Shown here piece after piece: positions 47,564 through 61,862 of a stretch of 64,000 bases of DNA (the first letter of the stretch is position 1; every line of letters begins with the position of its first letter). A program made the translations under genes and the position numbers. The notes below the pieces were generated by a model. That model saw only the letters and a program-made list of their open reading frames with translations. It was not told the origin of the DNA and made no database searches. The DNA comes from Myrica gale (lineage: Eukaryota; Streptophyta; Magnoliopsida; Fagales; Myricaceae): the NCBI GenBank assembly GCA_963930655.1, contig OZ005621.1:4451001-4515000 (forward strand). Reading direction: 5' to 3'.

Positions 47564-50500
47564 TTAGATTTCATTTTCTATTATCAGTTCAGCAGCCGCA
47601 CCCATTGTACCAGCCCCACCAATCCCCAGCAAAGCCAGAGCAAGCTCCTCCTCATTCCACTGTCTCAGCCCATTGCCTAGTCTCTTCAACACATCTACAT
47701 CTACCTCTAGCACCCAATTCGGTGTGCAACCTACCATTAATGTCACAAATCCTGAGACATAAGCACGCCAGGTAGCCCAATCACAACCAAGTGATATTTT
47801 CCCATCCAGCACACTAGCCAGAAATTTCAAGTGGGTCCCCAGGACTTTTGGACGGCGTTTTGATGCAGATGATGTTGAATCAACGCCCCAAGCAAAAGCA
47901 CCACAGAGCACCACAAAGTAGGCAAGAGCATAGCCCCCAAGCATTGCAACCATCCCTTCTGGTCCTTCCTGCTCAGATCTGTGAACAGATAAAAACCAAG
48001 AAGGCAAAGTTTCCTTTATTAAGGATTGAACTAGACTCAAGCCGCCCGATAACCATACTAAAGAAGCCCCAAGGGACGCTGCTAGTTTCACCCGAGTCAT
48101 TGCTGCAGCAAGTGAAACCTGTCTGTATCTCATCCCAATCTTGCTTGTCCTCAACTTCTCTAATCTCTCTCTAGGAAGCCCACTACATGCGATTTCTCTG
48201 ACAGAATGCATCAAGAGAGAAACAATCTCTTCTGTTATGAACACACTATCCCTAATGGACCGAAAAACACGAAGATAAAGAATACCAGGGGCAACAGGAG
48301 AAATCCCACCACAGAAGTGGGATCCAAATCCATGGCCCAGAAGTGCTCCAACCCCACCACTGCTTGAGATAGGCATAGCATTCAGACCAAGTGTTGCAGT
48401 GAAGCAGCTTTTAAGGAGCTGAACCACTGCATCACCGCTGTGAAGGAAGACAGTCCGAGATGCAGAAAAGACAAGGAAGTCACTCCAGCGCTTCGCCTTC
48501 TGGGTCCACAGAGAGGCCACAATTGGCATGCAAGGCCAAGGACAATCTGCTGCAAGGGACTCTAAGGCTGGGCCCGCCAAATTCAGAAAACGTTCTGAGG
48601 CTCTGTCAATTTTATATGTTATAGTAAGGCTTACAAAGGCAGCCAGGGGAAGCGGAAGTGTAGATGGAGAGCTTCCACCTGTGGAAACCATTTCTCAATT
48701 AGATTAGCAGAGATCTGACCCTCTAGATGAAAAGAAAAACCTATTGCAAAAAGACAATTTCAACTGCTCACAAAACATCTCATAACTGTAAGGACATTCA
48801 ACATAAGGTTCTTTTTTCTTTTTTTGGAAAAAATGGAGTGTGTCAAACAGCATGGAACCTAAAATAAGATTAAATAATTATATTAATTACGACTGTGTAG
48901 AGATCTCCTGATTTTGAATGCCGTTGACAGCTATATTCATATGCATCAGAAGTAAAGGTCTTTCACCCATGTTTATGCGTGCAAAGTCTGAAAATAGACC
49001 TAATTATGGGGAAGTTATAATTGAATCAAGAGAAAACCTGCAGCAAGACTTGGGATATCGACACCAGTAGTAGCTAGGATTTTCTTAATCTGTTCTTCGA
49101 CATTAGAAAGATTTGCAGCAGGACTGGGCCAATCTGTTCCATTCATGAAAACTGGTTTCCAAACACCTCTACTTACTTCAGCAGAGAAGTAGCTCACAAT
49201 GGTTGCCAAAGATGCAGGAAGAAAATCAGCTAAATCTTTCAGACCTGAAAATAACTCTTATGGTCAACAACTGGGTGCCATGTCAGATCAAACAGAGAAC
49301 TTCTTTTTTGTCTTTTCTTAACATTCCCAATTAAAAATAGCAATTTGAGTATATCACAAATTCGCTTCTGGATAAACTCCAGTTAGCATTCCAAAGAGCA
49401 TCTTAGAGTTTTGGGTGTAATCTAAAACAATGGAACAATATAAAGACTTTCTGATATATTCCCCTAGAACATGCCTGTAAAACTAGCAAAAACCTACAGC
49501 AAATCAAACATGTACACAAGACTAACCTGTGGCCAGTTCACGAGGAGAGAGTTTTCCATGAGCACAGGCAGTTAATGCGGCATCAACAACAAAGGGTACA
49601 GCTTCCAGAATATCCCAGGCAGGCAATTTAGGTCTTAGAGAAGCATCTTCATTTCCAGGTCCAGAAGAACCACTACTTCCAGATGCAACTGAAGTTAAGG
49701 ATTGGCTTCCTCTGTTAATCTTCCTAAACATCATAGTAAGAAGCTCATCCACAATCTGATGAACTGGGGTTCCATGTACAAGACCAGAAAGGGTGGAAGC
49801 TATACATGCTTGATGCTGCCGATACCATGCTTTTAATTTTGGAAAAGAGTCAACAAATATGGCTTGCGGAGATGATAAACTTGCAACTGCTGAGAGTCTT
49901 CTCCTATTTCGGTTCTTGTGGAAATTTCCAGAAGATACTAGGTGGGAGTTTCGCAATAAGAGGAGGTATTCAGGAGTCAGTTGGGATCCTACTGTGGGCG
50001 TATCTCCTACTCCATGATCAAGAGGAGGACGGTTAAATCTCCATAGCTTCAATAGAAGAATAAATGCATTTGAAAATACAGCATGAGCAGAAATTTCTTC
50101 CCCGTCTGCAAGAGTCCACGAGACATTGGGCACACATGAACCAAAGACCTCACAGATTGGCATCAGTGAACATGCAAGATGCGGAACCTGGCAAGAGTTT
50201 CAGCAAAGGAAATAACCTTTATTTTGTGGCTGACATGAAATTCCCAGTGACCAACACCCTATTTTTGAGTAAAATAATGGGTTTGAAAATACATCCATCT
50301 CCAATTCAATTTTAATTGAAGGTTTTGTAACTTGTCTAGAAATACTTATCACAACTTATTAGACGCAAACTAGTAATTTCTGCTATTGACTTTGTTACTT
50401 GAGCTCCTACCCAGTTTCCTCTTTCAATTTCAGAATTATGCTCCATTTGGTAGCCAAGAAGCAACTCAGCTGAACTCCAGTCCAATGAAAGCAAACCTAC

Positions 50501-53500
50501 CTGCTTCACTGCTTTACTAATAGCCTTACAATTATTAAATTAAATGCATGCATGTCTTACATCATAGTTTTAGTGTACATTTTTTTGCCTTCCCTCTTTC
50601 TAGCTTCCACCTTCTATTTGAATGGCTCACATTGTTGCAACCATCTGACGTTGTCATTGCACATGAAAAAGCCATCTTAAAAGCAAGCAGAGCATTGGGG
50701 AAAGTTATCAATTGTGACACAGACAGCGGAAACAGAAACAACCATGTTCAAAATCTCATTGCTCATCCAAGAATTTTAGCCAAAACAGCAACAATATCAC
50801 CCTTTTTCATATTCATGGATAAGGTGATTCAAACATTTGTAGCTCCCATGGAAATTAAACATACCATGCCATGAAGAGAGAAAATCTGAACACAATCAAC
50901 AGACGCTATTCCAACGATTAGTACATTCAGCATTGCAGCATAACTGATCAAATGGCTGTCCTTCCCAGAATATGCTGGAGGAACTGGAGGAGATAACAAT
51001 CTAGCAATGAAGTAAACAGTGTGTTCCTGGTTGAAATTTAAACCTCAAAATAATTAGATTCGTTGGGCAGTTAAGATATTCCCAAAAGGAAAAATGGAAA
51101 AATAGAAAGGAATGATGGGTAACAATAACATGAAAAGTTTATGAACTATTGTGTTGCTATTAAGGAACAAAGAACTTAAAATACAGTATGGAATAACTTC
51201 AACTTCATTACCTGTATATTCCAACCCCGAATTAAGGAGGCCCCACAAAGTATTATAGCAGCAGATATCTTCTCATCATCTGATCCTTTGACTCCAATCT
51301 CAAATATTTTTTCCAGTTCTGCTAAGCTTCCATCAAATCCATGAGTTTAAATTCAGTGGATTTAACTTTGGGTTAATGTTAAAAAGAGCATTTGATATAC
51401 CTGGCTTCAGGAAAGAAAAAGGAGCAACTGAAGGCCAGGCCACAGTAAACTAAAAGGTAAAAAGAAAATTGACCACATAGAGATCATCCATCTTCTGTCT
51501 ATTGGAACTGCCATTTGTATGGATCCTACTTGTTATTGGCTGATGGAATACTCCATTACACATATATGTTACAACCATTTAAACTTAGCAAACTGAATGT
51601 CCAGCATATATTTGATTAGTGAATTGAGCATGTGTTTTGAAAATGAAAATGTAATTTACCTTGTAACAAAACCCTCAAGAAAACTAAATTGAAGAACCCA
51701 ATCCATAGCAATACAAAGTTGCCAAATAACATTTTACTGATGAAGGACATTGTATGTCAAGTGTAGGCTTCAAAATCAGCACAGAGTTACTCAATGGGGT
51801 GAAGAAGAAACATTGTCATGAAAAGTTTTCAAAGAGAGAAACATGAGATGGATACATTAACTACATCACTCTAATAGATAGAACAATCATACCTCGAAGC
51901 AGGTGTTGAAACCAAAGCATTTATCAATACTGGAGTAAGTGGAGCACCCTTCATAAATGATGACCAACTAGGCGCTTGAGCAGACACAGTAGCAGGTATT
52001 TGATTTATGCGTCCATTCACATAGCCTGGCCAGAGATATGCAGATGTGTCTAGTAGATTTCTGGCAATACAAGCCTCAACTATCAAATGACACATGTTTC
52101 CAGCTGAAATTAATGTGAGAAAAATTAGAGCAATATATCACAAGGTTAACTGTGGACCTATCAAGAAGAATAGGAGAGAACAGAAGCTTAAAGATTTATA
52201 TGGATAGAATAATCATAGACAAAGGAAAGAAATTTGCCAAGAACTAAGAACTAAATTATAATCAGGGATATTGAGGAAAGACATTGGACCTTATATTAGA
52301 ATGTTAGAACAGACAAACAAGATAGATTATGGAATAAGTTCCGAAGGCCTAGCTTAAGAAACATGCCAATTTTTGTTCAACTATTCATTTGTTTGTTATG
52401 TGGTGAGTGATCGTCTTCCTTAAACCATCACAGCCATTATATACATCATGAATTGTTTTTTCACAGTAACAGAGTAGTTGAAAAAATGGAGTTCAAAATA
52501 CCATTGAGAGTTAACTAAAAGTAACCTTTAGAGGCACAATAAGTAGGCCTCAGTAGTCACTAGCATATGCACATTTTCGACCTTGCTATGCTGGTGGTCC
52601 ACACTTTTCCTCTAACAGAAGCGTTGCATAATAATTGATGGTTAACCATGCAAATATCACTTACAACAGTTGACAGGCATGTCTTTTACACCAATGCACT
52701 CAAAGTATGCACTCCCCACACTGATGCCTGAAACAAAAAATATTGCCTTTGCCGCAGCCTGATTGGCTGCAGAAACAACAGATTGGGGTGGAGTCAGCAA
52801 GTCCTGATAATTCCCTAGCATCTGAATGCTTGAGCCCAAATCATTGCGGCGCTTCCCTGTAACATTTTTTTCTTTCCAATGATTAGTGGAGCAGCATTCT
52901 GTTTCATCATTTGGTGCACTTTCCTCCTCCTCAATGAGATCAGCAACCACAAGGGTTGTTATAGACAACAGAATGCATAAGCGAGTATCAAGGCCAGGCA
53001 CAGGGCCCTCAATAGGATTCCTTTCCTATGAAGAAAAAAAATATTCTTAGAAAATTGATAATTACAAATAGTGATTAACAATTTAACATAGTACTTTCAA
53101 AATGATATTTATATTATGTCTGCTTGAAACCTAGGTAGTGATACTCCCTTAATTCTGAAGATCGAATTCTGTAGTTCACTCAACCAAGCCAACTTTTCCC
53201 CCCCAAACATGCAGCTAAGAAATCAGAAACAAGATTCTCAATTGACCCTTTCCACATAACTGATCATTTAAGACAGGGAAGTACACTCAGAGATCAATGT
53301 GAGACACAAACTTAAAAAACTATCCACATTTGATTAAGGTCTAATGCTAAAGCCAAGAAAGACGTGGGTAGGAAGCCAGAGTTGAATGTCATAAGAAAAC
53401 GTCATAACTTATGCCTAATATTTGGCATGCATACAAAGAAAGAAATGAGAGCTTTTAGTAGGGCTATAATGAATTCTAACCCTTTGAACAAGACGAAGAG

Positions 53501-56500
53501 CTGCTACCCAAAGACCTAAAAAGGTATCATGCCAGGTGGTGCCATTTATTGCTTGAAGGGTCTTAATCAAACCTGCACATATCAAACCCTACAACTTTTC
53601 ATTCTTATATAAATTGAATTTGAAAGAATGGATATAATGCTGTTTCAATAAGGATTTAGAATTTAATATCTGGCTTTACCAGTTATAATTTCAATAGCAC
53701 TAGTTGCATTGACTAAATATCCATCCATGGCATCTTCCAATAAAAGATCAAGAGGAAGCCAAAGAGCAGAACGGCTAGCTCCTTGGCATAGACCAGCAGA
53801 GGAAGATAGAGAACCAAAGGTCATTACTGCATGGAACTTTTGCAGCGAACTTGTTTTGCATTCTCGAGACAAGACTCTTCGATTATCTGAAGTCAATCGC
53901 TGAAGAGCCCCAGGAGTCAGAGTTTTCGAGTTTCTTAGTGCTGACGAATTTGCTTCAAGCAACAGTAATCGCTCGATGAAATCTACCCAATGTGTGGGCC
54001 TGATAAAGAGGCAGATGAGCAAAAACCAAATATCCTTCATTTTACTGGTCACATAGAAGAATAATTTGTGGTAGTAGTGATACACTTATGTTATGACTAA
54101 TGGAATAACAAAGCAGGAATCATGTAACTGATAAAAAAAAAAAGACAAAGATATTCGCTTTTCTGAAACTTCTGTTATACAATCCATAGATATGTCCACA
54201 CAGATCAATGAATTTCCCTATCCAAAAGCTTGAAAAAGCAAGCTGATAGTCATCCTGTGTGATTTACCTGAGCAAAGTTTTTTTTTTTAAAAATGCACAA
54301 AGTTTGAGAAGCAATTTAAAAAAGTGAACGTACATACATGTTCCGACGGGCCAAATATATTATTCTCGAAGTTACTTTGTTTTGCAGAAATGTCCCTATT
54401 AACTCAACAGCCAGTGCAGTATTTGCATTCTGCAATTTCTCCTCCAGTTCAGCCCTTTTCTCATCATAACTATCCTGGTAATCTATTTCCATTTCATGTG
54501 ACTTCGTTGCCCATGTGGACTTCTTCTCTGAGGAAAGTTCTATCAACCCTTCATCATCTAATGTCGCATCAAGCAACTGCCACACGATTGAAAAGATAAA
54601 CTCAACCACAAGAATCCCTGGTTCACTTGTGATTGTACCAAATCTTGGCGAAAGCTGAAGAACTGCATCTATTGCTTTCATGACCCTGCGTTAGACAATA
54701 GGTTAGAAGCCAAAAAATGAAAAGAATGACATGATTTAGCACAAGCACATTGTAGGATAATAGTCAGCTTTGAATGAACTAGAAAGCTTTGTAGGGTCAA
54801 ATTCATGCTTCGACGCACTCCCGCCTCTAATCCAAAAATTAGAGTGGAGACTGCATGGTATAAATTGAATTAGGACAATTCATTCATAGTTGAATTGTGG
54901 AGTTCTACTCGGAACATATAAATAGACAATGTGAGCAACTTCATTACACTTTTATTTTGGATTCGTTCACAAATGTACTATGAAATCCAAGTTTTTGTAC
55001 TCTTTTCTTTTCACAAGTAATAAAGATTTTCTGAACCAATTAAGACAGGAAAGAAAAAACAAGGAACCAAAAGTTATCAGCTCTGTAGTATCCAATAAGC
55101 GCTGTCCTTAAGAGTATAATTCAGTTCAACCCTAATGTGGGAATCTGGTTTCCTTTTAACCAACTCTTCCACAACAATTTTCTACTTCTCTACTGTATCT
55201 TCAGTGTTATGTCATACAGACGAGCAGTTTTCAAGATCTAACCACTTATGAAGGTATGAAATCAATGGTGGCCTCATTAGCTGTTGAATCAATCAGGTTG
55301 AGCACCAATACAACAACCTTTTAATCAAATTTAATCAGTCACAATGGCTAGAACGTTTATGGAAGACATATTGACATAAAAGAATAGGATGAAGCATGGG
55401 AAAGATGATGTTGGCAAGGTGGCCTAAGTTTCAATGGCATGTGCATCTTGACAACTTTGTGGGGCTAGGTAGCATAGGAAGCCCAAGTAGTGACCGTGTG
55501 TTGCCTACTGGCATTTTTAACTACTTCTTGAATAATTAGATATGAAAGCTTTAAGGATTATGTGTTTATATTATCAAATGGGGGTGACTGCCAATCCTCA
55601 TTTCTCATATGGGAAACTGCATCAGGACCAAAGAATCTTAAAAGTTAAAATATTAGGGTTTCCTGTCTTTGCCTTAGTATTGCAAGATGCGATATTTTAC
55701 TATGTTAGAACACAACAATAGTTCCAGGCCACGTGGGGGAGAATACAAGCAAACTGATATTGACAATTTGAATCAAGAAGATAATTCATGGCTCTGTTGT
55801 TTCTCATGAACCCAGAACATGAATATGTAACAAGCCAATAAATACAACTTACTTCTGATAATTCGGCCCATTTATCTGGTATTTAAGTGTAAATGCATGT
55901 CTCCTAAGGAGTTCAAGATATAGCCTATATGCCACCGGCCGAGAGCGTCGACATGGAATGACCCTGTAGATAAAGTATCATCATGAATGTGGATGTGTCA
56001 AAAACAGGACAGTTGAACTACAGGTCATTAACTTTCTTTGCGATAATATTTTCTTCATATTGGGCAGATAAAGCAACCACTTTGCAAGAGTAAACAGGAA
56101 ATTACAATGTGTACAAGAAAAACATAAGAAGAGAGGACTACATTAAGGTGACAATTTATAACTTATGAAATCCTCCATTTGGATCCCTATGGAAAGCAGA
56201 GCCATTAAAAGACTAACCATCTTCATTTATAAAGCACCCTCTCTCTCTCTCTCTTTGTACTTTGCGTATTCATTCGGTAAGCTTCTTCTCATCCATTTTC
56301 CAGAAGTGTTTTTAAGATTCAAACCAAGGGTAAAACGACTAAATAAACCAAAGAGATCTGCTGAATCCTTAGATGAAACCAACTGTTCCACCATTTTATT
56401 GATGGGATCAATTCTCACACCACTAGACCCAAAACCAAGAACATCGTAGGCAGACCATTATAAATGACGCAAATGCCATCCATTCAATCCCCACAAATAA

Positions 56501-57460
56501 AAAGGTAGCCAATTGATGTGTCCATCAATACTTTCAAATACCGTCGATGACTAGGAAACGGCAATAAGAAACTTAATTAAGGAAAGAACGTGTGACAGCA
56601 TGTTTCTCAAAGAAAATGAAACACTACAGTATTCCGGCATACAGTTATGACGGTTCTTTTCGTTGGTGGATGGCAGATGCAAGAAAGAATATGTTAGGAC
56701 CATAAAAAAAGGCTGGAGTTAGAGAATAATCTCTCAAAAGGAATTTGTATAACAGAAAAGAAAAATGAACTTGTGCTAATGTTTCTGTGTACTGGTGCGT
56801 GTAAAGATATGGAGAGAGAAGAAGAAGAACAAGAAAACCCAGCACTTTTGTCATCGAAGCTTGTGATTTAAAACCTGAAAATACAAGAAACTCAAATCAA
56901 GTGAGCCTAACACAATTACTTGCATTGGTTATAACTTTCAGTTCTTGGAGAACAAAAGAACCAAGAAAAAAACGAGTACACTCTCAATTGAGTCGTAGCA
57001 TTATTGTCCTCCATTTTCTGTGGAAGCAAAGCACGTAGTTTCTTCTCCTCGAATACCCCCGCCCCAAAGGAAAAAAATCCTCTCCAAAACACCCATTTCA
57101 AATAGTCACAACAAAACCCGAACCACTCCCACCAAATAGAAACCAAAACAACACCCGGAAAACCATTCAAAACAGAAACACAAACCTTGTAGAGAGCAGG
57201 GCAAGAACGAACATAGGCGGCACGATCTTCAGCACCAGCGCCTTCTCCAGAAACTTCCAGAGAATGGGAAGGTTGTTGTCCCAGCAAATGTACGACACCA
57301 ACACGTCCGCGAGTTCCACAGAAGGCAGAGCCACCCCAGTGGAGTTCAAGAGCGAAGATATCTGTAACGCCCATTGCAGAGGATCGCTACCCTTTCGCTG
57401 GGCCACCGCGGTCAGTTCTCTCACACTGTCCCAGATTCCAGTCTGCACGAACACCTCCAT
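47564..57460 (-). CDS. MED33: Mediator subunit 33 (REF4/RFR1), intact, 12 exons
   Basis: This is a plant-specific Mediator tail subunit. REF4 and RFR1 restrain phenylpropanoid/lignin synthesis and act in the nucleus. Exons from start to stop: 57186-57460, 55853-55963, 54338-54685, 53680-53999, 53481-53572, 52665-53025, 51893-52103, 51212-51326, 50865-51026, 49527-50187, 49038-49244, 47564-48678. All introns are GT-AG and phases match at every junction. The sum is 3978 bases, or 1325 residues plus stop, close to the roughly 1275-1310 of the Arabidopsis paralogues. Family signatures: DVLVSYICWDNNLPILWKFL (exon 1), FIFSIVWQLLDATLDDEGL (3), GTTWHDTFLGLWVAALRLVQ (5), SVVSAANQAAAKAIFFVSGI (6), EEISAHAVFSNAFILLLKLW and LPAWDILEAVPFVVDAALTA (10), WPCMPIVASLWTQKAKRWSD and LGIGGAGTMGAAAELIIENE (12). 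The first in-frame ATG is at 57460 (MEVFVQTGIW). It is the only complete MED33 in the window and likely functional. Confidence 0.95.
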
Positions 57461-59398
57461 TTCCGAGCCCGATTCGGCCGAGTTTTCATTCAAGAGGTAG
57501 AGAGCTATGTCTCGGACTGAGCGGACAGAAAAGAGAATGCTTTTTTTGTTCTAAATAAAAGAGAATGCTTTTAGTTTGGCAGTTTGTCTCTAGCTCTCTC
57601 CATCGGGGTGAGCGTGCTGAAACCCGCCTTGAATTTCACTTGTTACGGCCTGTGAATAAAAATTTCCTATCTAACTATAGCCCAACGGTAGCAGAATAAC
57701 TGAATAAATACAAGTATACAAACCACCGCGTCCCCGCGTGTTTAAATAAAATTAATAAAGAAATATAATTTTCATCCACAAATTAGCATAAATTTTACAT
57801 TTTACACCCATTATATCACTTCAGATATAATATCAAATAATACCACTTCAGATATTATATCCATAAATTACCTAACATTAAGTGATGTTTGAGTGTTAAA
57901 ATTTTGGGTATGAAAATTAGTGTAAAAGTAAATATAGTTTATAAAAAGTCGGTAAAAAATAAAGATAATTTATAAAAATCAGTAAAAAAAATAAAGAGAG
58001 AATATTTAAATAAATATTTAAATAAAAAAGAATAATTGAATAGAGGAAAAAGAAATTATCTTCTTCTTCTTTTTTAATTAGGGTCAAAAATTTTGCACTA
58101 AGCCTATTTTTTGATTCAAGTTTGACGGAAATTGACTTTTAAAAAAATATTGTATATTAATAAGAACTCGTTCAATTTGACGGAAAAAGACGTGTGCAAT
58201 GTGTAAAGAATAAGTAATTTGCGAGTTCAGAAGAATATTTTGGAGTATGAAATTCAAAACAAGTGATAGCTCGTGAATGAAAAATATATTTTCCCATAAA
58301 ATCTAACTATCAAAATTATATTAAATCTTTATATGAACAGGCAACATTTTGAGGATAAAATTTTTATACATAATAAATTTTTATAGTTTAATATTATAAA
58401 TTTGATAGTTGAAATTGTAAAGTAACATGAATCTCGTCGTTCACAAAGGGGCTGTTCGTTTAACAAAAAATTCTCATGATTTTTTGAATTCTAACAATGC
58501 AAAAATCTTACAATCAAACATCATTTTTAACTCACATAAAAATAACTACAACACGCATACCAATAAAGTTAACATCACCTAAAAATTCTCAAAACACAAA
58601 AAATCCTCATAACACTCCTAACCGAACACCCTCAAGTGCAAAATGAAATTTCCAAAAAAATCAAAACAAATCTTTACTTCGCCACCGTTGAGATAGTCAA
58701 TTCCTTGTATTTGGCTCGGTCGAATGGATTTCTTGAATATAATTATTTTTTAATGGAAATTAGTGAAATATATTTTTTTATTTATAATGTCTATTTTTGC
58801 CATTCCAATTCTCTCCTGTGCACGTTTATAGTTACTTGCTTACCTCTATGGATCAAGATTTGCTATTATTCGAACTATTTTCTTAATTGAACCTATAAGA
58901 AGATATTTATATGAGTCGTCCGCTTATTTATATAAGAGAAATCAATTTGTTTTTTTTTTCTTAGATAAGAGAAATCAATTAACTCTGATGGGTTTGATTA
59001 TTCTGATTAGATTCATGTCCCGTTGTAATGGGCAACTTGTTGCTCTCGAAGATGGGAGGGTAAAATGGGAATTTATCCATTGATCTAGAACAAGATCATT
59101 CTTTCTGCTTGGTATATGGACAACATATGGTGGAACCAAAGACAATCTAGCACAAAATCCAAAGAGTTTGGTGCAGTGATTAAATCTTAGGTATCTGTAA
59201 GTTAAGTTTAAAATTTCATAGGTTATCAATTTTTTGGGGCCATTTATAAATTTGTTGACTTATAATTATTCGGTTTTGTATGAGACTGAAAGATAGACCT
59301 TAAGATTAGTCAAAATACGCGAAAGTAGGAAAAAAAACAAATGTATTACAATAGAGTGACAGAGTAATCACATACCCATTGTTGGCGACTGGCGTTGG
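57461..59398. other. 5' flank of MED33 and AT-rich spacer
   Basis: The first few hundred bases are the presumed promoter and 5' UTR of the intact MED33; no clear TATA box is seen. 57780-58110 is strongly AT-rich, with repeated AATAAAGA..TTTATAAAAA units like those near 26.3 kb. No gene recognised. Confidence 0.45.
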
Positions 59399-59406
59399 CA
59401 ACTATC

Positions 59407-59962
59407 TAAGGGTGGGCATTTATTTCAGTTTCCGCCGGAATTTTCGGTTCCGGCGTCCCGATACCGATTTCGGACATTTCCGGTACCGGAACCAGATCCC
59501 ATTTTAGAGAATTTTCAGTTTCGGTATAATTTTTTAGAATTTAAAAAATATTATAATTTTAATTTAGAGTTTGCCTCTTTCAATTTGGATTTTTTTATAA
59601 ATGTTTAATTGTTTACTTATTTGTATGGTTAATTGTTTGTTTAATATTTTTTTGTAAATTTAATTTAGAGATTATTTTGACAGTGTTTATTTTGTTTTGG
59701 AATTTAGTTGTTCAGTTGTAATTTTAATTTAGAGATTATTTTGGCATCCTGAAATAGTGAAATATTGTTTTAGAATTTAGTTATTAAATTGTAATTTTAA
59801 TTTAGAGTTATTTGGTCCACAAAACACAATTTAAAAAAAATCATTTTTGGGTCAATGAGCTCAAACTAAATTTATTTTTTAGGCCCAAATAAGGAAACTG
59901 AATAAATTTTTTGATTCTGGTGGGTATCGAAACCGGAACCGTATTCTATAGGCTCTAGTGTA
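59407..59962. mobile_element. 556 bp hAT-like element with perfect 8 bp TSD
   Basis: The sequence TAAGGGTGGGCATTTATTTC, typical of plant Ac-like hAT ends, begins directly after CAACTATC (59399-59406). The same 8-mer recurs at 59963-59970. Subterminal CCGGTACCGGAACC and GTATCGAAACCGGAACCG motifs fit the family. The right tip (GGCTCTAGTGTA) does not match the left tip well, so that terminus is mutated or altered. No coding capacity. Confidence 0.7.
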
Positions 59963-59970
59963 CAACTATC

Positions 59971-61163
59971 TCCGACTTTTCAATTGAAGACGAGGGAGGG
60001 TAGAATTGGGATTTCAAACTTGATATTACCCATACCTTCCGGCTTAAGGGGGCATATCAGGTCGGGGACCGCACCACCCTAAACGACATGGGCCACCTAC
60101 CCAAACTATGACAGGCCATGGCCCACATATGATCACCAATCCGTAAGGTCCAATAGGTTGGTGGCCGCCTAATTAAACGACCACCATTTTTCCTAACTGT
60201 TTTTTTTATATAATTTTTTAAATAAATTTGTAGGAATATAGTATTAAAATTTCTATAGTGGTTGCGGTAGGTAGAGATGATGACAGGAGGAGGATGAGAA
60301 CCCCACCAGAGTTGGTCTTTTAAACTTGGAATGATGATGATGTGGGCATATTGGGTTTAGGTAGGGAGGAAAAGGCCCTTTTTATTATTTATTTTTTCTA
60401 TTGGTGCTTTTCGTGGTTGGAGCTTATTATCATTCAGCTGAAAACCAGAGATTTTGGGCCCATCTTATCCTCAAAGCTCACCATTTGGTTCAACTTCCCC
60501 CTAGACATTGAGCACTAGAATGGATACTCTCCTCTCGCTCTCTCTCTCTCTCTCTCTAAAGCAATACCATGTGTTTGTATATGATTCTGGGTATCTTATG
60601 AAGTGAGGAAACTGCCAATCATGCCGCGATGCAAAAGTGGAAGTCACAACACTGCTGCCCACAGCCCACCTAATCTGTGGCATATTTCAGGCATTAGGTC
60701 TGGAATTGTTCAATATAATCATGCCCATTAGTCAGTTGACATGCTCGTCGCGATATCGAGTTTCAAAACTCCCGACTTATTTGGTTTGCAAACATGATCT
60801 AAATATCCGATATTAGAATGGTCAAAATCATTGATTGGTTCACCTGTCCACCACCCAACACCATGTGGTGGTTATAGTACATGAAAGTAAAATATTCGAG
60901 TTTATAAATCCAAATCGTTGCTTGGTTTTAGATAATCTATTAGGAAAAATTGGATTAAGTGAAATGGTTCAATCATGAAGCTAACGGCACCACGTGTAAA
61001 GATCGGTGTTGAGTTGGTATGATCTGTGGATGTGGTGCTGTGTGATTAGCCTGCTTGGAAAGGCGATGAGGATTGGAGCTTTGCGAGAAAGGACAAAAGT
61101 GACATATATGCTTTTTTACGGGGAGTCTGAAGTTTCATGATTCATATCCGTCTGTTATGAATA
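59971..61163. other. Non-coding interval
   Basis: No gene recognised. A (CT)n microsatellite lies at about 60533-60557. Confidence 0.5.
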
Positions 61164-61396
61164 GGGATAAATGTAAAATTGGTCCTTATACTATACGCAA
61201 AAATTGATTTAGTTTCTGTGATATGAAAAATATTGATTTAGTCCTTGTGATTTTAGAAAGTGATAGAATCAGTCTCTGATGGAGGACCAATAACAAAGGA
61301 AAATAAAATCATAGGGATTAAATCGATGATTTTTATATCACATGGACTAAATTAATTTTTGCGTATAGCACCTAGGCTGATTTTGCATCTATCACT
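61164..61396. mobile_element. 233 bp MITE with about 100 bp inverted termini
   Basis: The left end is GGGATAAATGTAAAATTGGT and the right end read inward is GTGATAGATGCAAAATCAGC. Pairing continues through CTATACGCAAAAATT and ATTTAGT..TGTGATAT. No coding capacity; target duplication not resolved. Confidence 0.75.
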
Positions 61397-61862
61397 TTTG
61401 TATAAGGGGATGATGATGGAGAAAAAAACAAAGCCTTATGCGTAGGATACACGTACATTGATCCCATCCCACCAAAACCCTGACGGCCAAGGGAAGCAAC
61501 CATAATTACGTATGTGGACCATACACAAAACCTAATTAAATAATAGAAAAACACTCAATTCCTTAATGGGGATTAAATTGTATGTTATATTATAAAATTA
61601 GATAATAAAAAAATGGAGTTAGGTAAGATCCCCTGACTACTTTAACCAACTTCCTTATCTTTGGAATCTGATTTCTTTCTATTTTTTGAGTCTACTTCCA
61701 TCTAAGAAACATAAATTATATCACAAGACAACCTTAATTACCTTTGCATGATTTTCTAGAACCTATATTTTTTTATTAACAGCTACATATATACACTAAT
61801 TCTATCCAATCCAATATTAATAACAAAACTTAGCATATTTTCATATAAAGGTTAGATAGCAC
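61397..61862. other. Non-coding interval
   Basis: AT-rich; nothing recognised. Confidence 0.5.

Noticed and set aside
58975..59229. 84-residue minus-strand frame
   Set aside because: No recognisable family, motif or codon pattern; judged chance.
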